A stretch of DNA of 64,000 nucleotides from Trichobilharzia regenti (taxonomy: Eukaryota > Platyhelminthes > Trematoda > Strigeidida > Schistosomatidae): the NCBI GenBank assembly GCA_944472135.2, contig OX235268.1, positions 11,290,589 to 11,354,588 of the forward strand, in the 5' to 3' direction. The translations under genes were made by a program, and so were the position numbers. Position 1 is the first letter of the stretch, and each line of letters opens with the position of its first letter. The notes beneath the pieces are model-generated. The model searched no databases. It was not told the DNA's origin and was given only the letters and a program-made list of their open reading frames with translations. Positions 59,873-64,000 of the stretch are shown here, piece by piece.

Positions 59873-61066
59873 GCCAGGGAAGACAAAAGAAAATATTATG
59901 AAACCATGGCAAACGAAGCAGAACAAGCTGCAGGCAAAGGAGACCTCGCCACACTCTACCAAACAACTAGGAACCTTTCGGGCAAACGTTCGACACAGAT
60001 TAAGCCAATAAAGGACGACAATGGAAAGTCAATCACCAAAGAGGTGGAACAGAGAAAGCACTGGGTTGAACACTTCAAAAGACTTCTAAATCGTCCGCCA
60101 CCTACAACACGTCCAGCAATACCAACAACGGAAGCAGAACTACCAGTGAACACTGACCCCCCGACGAAATCAGAAGTCCTGAATGCAATCAAGATGCTTA
60201 AAGCTGGGAAAACACCGGGACCAGATGGAATCCCAGCAGAGGCTTTGAAAATAGACCCAGAGACAACAGCGGACTTGATGACACCACTGCTGGAGAAGGT
60301 GTGGAAAGAGGGCAAAGTACCCGAGGATTGGAAGAACGGATACTTATTCAAACTTCCAAAGAAAGGAGACTTAAGTCAATGTAAAAACTGGCGTGGAATT
60401 ATGCTTCTGTCCATTCCAAGCAAGATACTAAGTCGCATCATCCTGGAGAGAATCAAACAAGCCCTAGATGAAAAACTTCGTCCGGAACAGGCTGGATTCA
60501 GGAGAAACAAATCATGTATTGATCAAATCGCCACTCTACGGATCATCATTGAACAAAGCTTGGAATGGCAGTCACCTCTCTATCTCAACTTCATCGACTT
60601 TGAAAAGGCCTTCGACAGCGTCGATCGAGAGGTCATTTGGAAACTACTTCGCTACTACGGGGTCCCATCGACAATTATACACCTCATCCAACAGTTATAC
60701 GACAATGCTGCATGCCAAGTAATCCACAACGGGAAACTTACGGAAGCCTTCGAAGTGAGGACGGGAGTGAGGCAAGGCTGTCTACTATCACCAATGATCT
60801 TCCTGATTGCAATTGATTGGATAATGCGACAGACAACGGCAACCAACGAGGGAACAGGCATAAAATGGACTGACACAAAAGACTTGGAGGATCTGGATTT
60901 CGCCGATGATATATGTCTGATTTCCCATAAACTGGAAGATATGCAAGTGAAAAGTAACAAGTTGGCAGAAGAAGCATCAAAGATAGGACTTCACGTGAAC
61001 ATAGATAAAACAGAGATGATGAAGATTCCTAGCCAACACAACAACAACAACAACAGACAACAATAA
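59872..61066 (+). pseudogene. RTE reverse transcriptase domain, motifs complete
   Basis: One uninterrupted frame of nearly 400 codons. Motifs in order: KTPGPDGIPAEALK; WKNGYLFKLPKKGD; NWRGIMLLSIPSKILSRIIL; EQAGFRRNKSCIDQI; FIDFEKAFDSVDRE (motif A, catalytic Asp); GVRQGCLLSPMIF (motif B); LDFADDICL (motif C, catalytic FADD); then GLHVNIDKTEMM. All catalytic residues are present and no stop occurs inside the domain, which suggests a fairly recent insertion. The frame is lost in a CAA repeat (61037-61062). The enzyme copies element RNA into DNA at the nicked site. Its length agrees with complete RTE RT domains. Confidence 0.9.
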
Positions 61067-61686
61067 GCATAAATGGGAAGAACCTGAAAGAAACAACCTC
61101 CTTCACCTACCTGGGAAGCATCGTCTCAACTACAGGCGGAACTGACGAGGACATCAAAGCCAGAATCGGAAAAGCAAGACAAGCTTTCATTACTCTCAAA
61201 TCTGTGTGGAGGTCAACAGCACTCAGCATCAAAAATAAGATCCGGATTTTCAACTCCAATGTGAAGTCAGTGCTACTATACGGATCAGAGACTTGGCGAG
61301 TCATAAAGAGCATCTCAAACAAACTTCAAACCTTCATTAACAACTGTCTCCGCTCAATACTCAAGATCAGATGGCCAGAAAAGATCAGCAACAGGGATCT
61401 CTGGGAGCGAACCAATCAGGAACCGATTGTGAAACAAATAGGCAGAAAGAAATGGAGATGGATTGGCCATACGCTGAGGAAACCATCAAGTGACATCACT
61501 AGACAAGCCCTCGAGTGGAACCCGAAAGGGAGGCGGCGAGTTGGTCGTCCAAGGGTGACTTGGAGGAGGTCATGCGAGGAGGAGATGAAAGCATGTGGAC
61601 AGACCTGGAGCAGGGTGAAAAAGTTGTCAGAAAACCGAAGTCAATGGAGGTGCGCAGCTGAAGCCCTATGTTCCTCTAGGAACTAA
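61036..61686 (+). pseudogene. RTE C-terminal region
   Basis: After the CAA tract the frame resumes with ISINGKNLKETTSFTYLGSI, then GTDEDIKARIGKARQAF, SVLLYGSETWR, RWPEKISNRDLWERTNQEP, KWRWIGHTLRK and WNPKGRRRVGRPR. This is the conserved post-RT region of RTE proteins. It ends in AAEALCSSRN and a TAA at 61684. The last 35 coding bases (GAAGCCCTATGTTCC...) are the part shared with the SINE tails. Confidence 0.85.
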
Positions 61687-61707
61687 AGGATACAATAATA
61701 ATAATAA

Positions 61708-61719
61708 TTTTAGTTTTTT
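61708..61719 (+). repeat. Target site duplication, right
   Basis: TTTTAGTTTTTT, identical to 59022-59033. The paralogous host sequence continues (GTCAATCATTTTTGACAC, compare 539 onward). Confidence 0.85.
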
Positions 61720-62240
61720 GTCAATCATTTTTGACACTGCATGTCCCTTGAATAGGAGACAAATAAACACTTTCTTCTTTCCTATGGTTTAGCGTTTTTC
61801 TTTCCTATCTTTTTTCTGCTATATTTTCGTATAAATTCCTTTTGATATCCATTTTCTCTTAGGCTTTTCTCAACGGAACCTAATTCTTCATCCAACTTGT
61901 TCGGCGGTCATAGCTTCCTGGCCTGACGTACATTGTTCTTACCAAGCCCTGCTTATCGCTTATAGGACAAACGCATTAATAGTGACGTTATTGTCCAGTC
62001 GAGTTTTCTTTTCTGTAGATGGTGATTTCCAATCGTTTCATTGTTTCTTCTTTATACACTTAGGTCCAGGAAATTCAATACGTCGTTGTGTTCATATTTC
62101 ATGCTGAATTTAATGTTTGGGTGGGTCTAGTCTGCAATTCTCTTCTTTCTTTCTCTACCGAAAGTTACCAAGGGAACATAATTCATGAAATAAAAATAAG
62201 TATTTATCATAACTAAAGAGGACTTACGATTATCTGAATT
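61720..62240 (-). pseudogene. Penelope-like RT-tail relic, right copy (proximal part)
   Basis: Homologous to 540-1020 and continuous with 58609-59021 once the RTE insertion is removed. The coding frame of the left copy (IKFTMEYEHND and following) is broken by frameshifts here. Only nucleotide similarity supports it. Confidence 0.6.
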
Positions 62241-62696
62241 TAAATATATAAATATAATTATTACTTTATTTATTTCATATGGAGGGTTGTCTAGCGAACA
62301 AGACGAATATGCCAAAGCCATTTTGTACAGAAGACGTTAATTGAAAGTGTAACAAGTAGCCTTTGCTGGTGACGACAGTAGTTGTCGATGTAATAATGTT
62401 TCGTGCTACATAGGCGGTTGAGACATAAATTGCTATATAGTAATGATCGGTAGTACCAATAAACGTCTATAACATTATTTCTTTCTTACTGTATTTTGAG
62501 CTGTAAAATACTCCTAATTACGTCAGCCATAAGCTATTGAACTTCTTGAATTCAGAACGCCTTTAAAACCTGAAATCCACCCAATGCAAATGTAGAACTC
62601 CAATCACTCTTCAAAAAGTTAACATACACGCAGCCACTATTTTGCAATACATCTTTTCAAAGTTAGAGTCAAACATAGATTTTTTAACAGAATGTT

Positions 62697-63061
62697 GTTA
62701 AAAGAGTTGAAGATTGAACGATCAATTGATGGTCGTTTGCTCAAACCCATCTCCTCCATATTTTAGCGGGAGTTATCAATCCAGCATTCATTGTCTCATC
62801 CTTCACTGTTCAGTGGAATATAAAAAACTATCAGAAGTATTATCGTGATTTATTGTTATAACATTTATTCTTAGATCTTGTGTGTAATAACCTTATTATT
62901 GCCTACGTATTGGTGTAAGAATAAAGGATTGCCGAGTCACCAATCTGTGTTCCGTTTTTCGCGTTGCTTTTTACAAATTGTTTCTGAAAGTCTTCCAGCG
63001 ACAGCCTGAGGTTCTCTGTAGTAGGAGCTGGACATTGACAGTTACTGAAAGTTGGCTGGGA
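62697..63061 (+). mobile_element. Solo-LTR-like insertion
   Basis: A 365-bp block absent from the left paralogue (empty site near 1462). It is bracketed by AATGT at 62692-62696 and 63062-63066, a 5-bp duplication as expected for LTR-retrotransposon integrase. It begins with TGTTAAAAG. It has a TATA-like GAATATAAAAA (62817-62827) and a polyadenylation signal AATAAAGG (62922-62929), in LTR order. The 3' end (GGCTGGGA) does not end in CA, which is atypical. I cannot name the family. A non-LTR origin remains possible. Confidence 0.55.
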
Positions 63062-63670
63062 AATGTAATAAATTCAGCGTTGTGATTTAAACATTTTTCT
63101 AAATATATCAGGTTACTGTTGAACAATAATTATTCATTTAATTATCTGTTCTGTCTTCCTCAGTCAAAAAATATCAGGCACCATTATAAATAATTTCCGG
63201 TCAAAATTATGATTTCCAGGTGATACTGTTTGAAAGACATCTGAAATGTGAAAATGAGAATTTTGAATCATCAAAATATTTAATATAAATTAAGGTATTG
63301 ACTTAAAATGATATGCAAGCTGATGATTTACTCACGTTTGCATTCGCGTTCTATTTTTTAATAGAACAAGTGAGAATCTATGAAATCGTTTGCTTTTGGC
63401 AAAATGTTTCAGTATTCTTGTGAAAATCAAATGAATAGTCTAGATTTCTCTCTAAATTATTCAGCGTATGCGATATTTTTGATATTCATAAAAACCCTCT
63501 TCAAACGAATAGGATTTTCTCAGCCCATAGCTATTTGTTGAGGTAGAATAATTCAGTCTAAATCGTACTGATTGCTTGATAATGTCCGAAGAACTTTATT
63601 ATCAAACAAGGCATTGTTCACATAGTAGTCAGTATCAACAGTGTGTAACCTTGAGCATTACTTGTGAAAA

Positions 63671-63780
63671 GTATAAGCTTTAATACTCATGCCCACTCAG
63701 GCATCACTGCAATGTCGCATGCTCAGAAACACTTCCAATATTCATATGGAATTTTAATTCAAAGAAAAAGGGGCGAAGAC
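63671..63780. other. Extra block of ~110 bp in right duplicate
   Basis: Present in the right copy between CATTACTTGTGAAAA and ATCGATAGAATAAATGG. The left copy has about 10 bp there. No terminal repeats or tail are visible. It could be an insertion here or a deletion in the left copy. Confidence 0.5.
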
Positions 63781-64000
63781 ATCGATAGAATAAATGGATG
63801 TGAAATATAAGTCATTATTACTGGAGGTAACGAATCGATTATTTAGACAGTTTTCAGAAATGTCTTTGATTCAAATTCTGCTTTTTTAAATGGACCACAA
63901 ACCTAAAGGAAAGGTGATTCTGAACAATTTTTGACTGCCTATTTCATGCAATATAAAGTTATTGGAATTAGTCAAAGTGAAAATACATTTCCCAAGTAAA

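Larger units (their letters stand above)
59034..61707 (+). mobile_element. RTE-clade non-LTR retrotransposon, 5'-truncated, well preserved
   Basis: A 2.67-kb insertion flanked by a 12-bp target duplication. It begins inside the APE domain, so it lacks the first endonuclease motifs (WNVRT and E..W). It contains the rest of the endonuclease, the linker, a full RT domain and the C-terminal region, and ends a few bases after the ORF stop in (AAT)n. Such short 3' ends with simple repeats are typical of RTE elements. It resembles the SR2-type RTE elements of schistosomes. Three frame changes (about 59645, 59870 and 61037-61062) break the polyprotein. Base composition is much more GC-rich than the host segment. 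Confidence 0.9.
58609..64000. repeat. Segmental duplication, right copy, interrupted
   Basis: Partner of 118-2290 in the same orientation; it continues past the window end. Relative to the left copy it has three extra blocks: 59034-61707 (RTE), 62697-63061 (LTR-like) and about 63671-63780 (unknown). Base differences are spread evenly, so the duplication is not very recent. Confidence 0.85.

Noticed and set aside
60655..60980. Minus-strand ORFs of 80-101 codons inside the RT domain
   Set aside because: Antisense to the uninterrupted RT frame with all catalytic motifs.

Overview
The window is strongly AT-rich eukaryotic DNA with no intact host gene that I can recognise. It is built mostly from interspersed and tandem repeats. 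The repeat set is RTE-clade non-LTR retrotransposons with an apurinic-like (APE) endonuclease and reverse transcriptase (RT), Penelope-like elements (PLEs) with RT and a GIY-YIG endonuclease, and tRNA-headed SINEs. Several SINEs end in a hammerhead-ribozyme-like stretch (GTCC...GGAC then GAAAC). As far as I know this combination is typical of a schistosome blood fluke (Schistosoma or a close relative). The species is not determined here. No rRNA, functional tRNA, operon, CRISPR array or bacterial feature was seen.

Layout. 118-2290 is a PLE-containing segment whose diverged second copy occupies 58609-64000, so the two ends of the window are paralogous. 2300-8360 is featureless AT-rich DNA apart from one SINE. 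8370-10560 is the 5' half of an RTE element on the minus strand, followed by a decayed plus-strand RTE 3' half at 10840-11660. 15.3-23.7 kb holds SINE copies, (TA)n tracts and a 400-bp foldback sequence. 23.7-24.7 kb is a PLE remnant. 31.4-35.5 kb is a tandem array of about 670-710-bp units that contain a hammerhead-like SINE, with a 5'-truncated PLE inserted in the last unit. 36.5-41.8 kb has more RTE and SINE debris, including an inverted RTE pair. 42-50 kb has locally duplicated non-coding DNA, one 143-codon ORF and a PLE endonuclease relic. 51-52.2 kb is a second copy of the PLE 3' end. 53.5-58 kb contains the only candidate host-gene exons, with consensus splice sites but one in-frame stop. 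58.6-64 kb is the second copy of the left-end duplication, opened by a well-preserved RTE copy (59034-61707) and by a 365-bp LTR-like insertion (62697-63061).

How the pieces relate. The RTE copy ends in a coding 3' terminus (GAAGCCCTATGTTCC...GGAAC...AAT repeats) that reappears as the tail of the tRNA-headed SINEs. This fits a LINE/SINE partnership in which the RTE machinery moves the SINE. The left-end duplication gives an empty-site reference for two insertions in the right copy, so their boundaries and target duplications can be read directly. All functional calls rest on motif recognition by eye; no database search was run.
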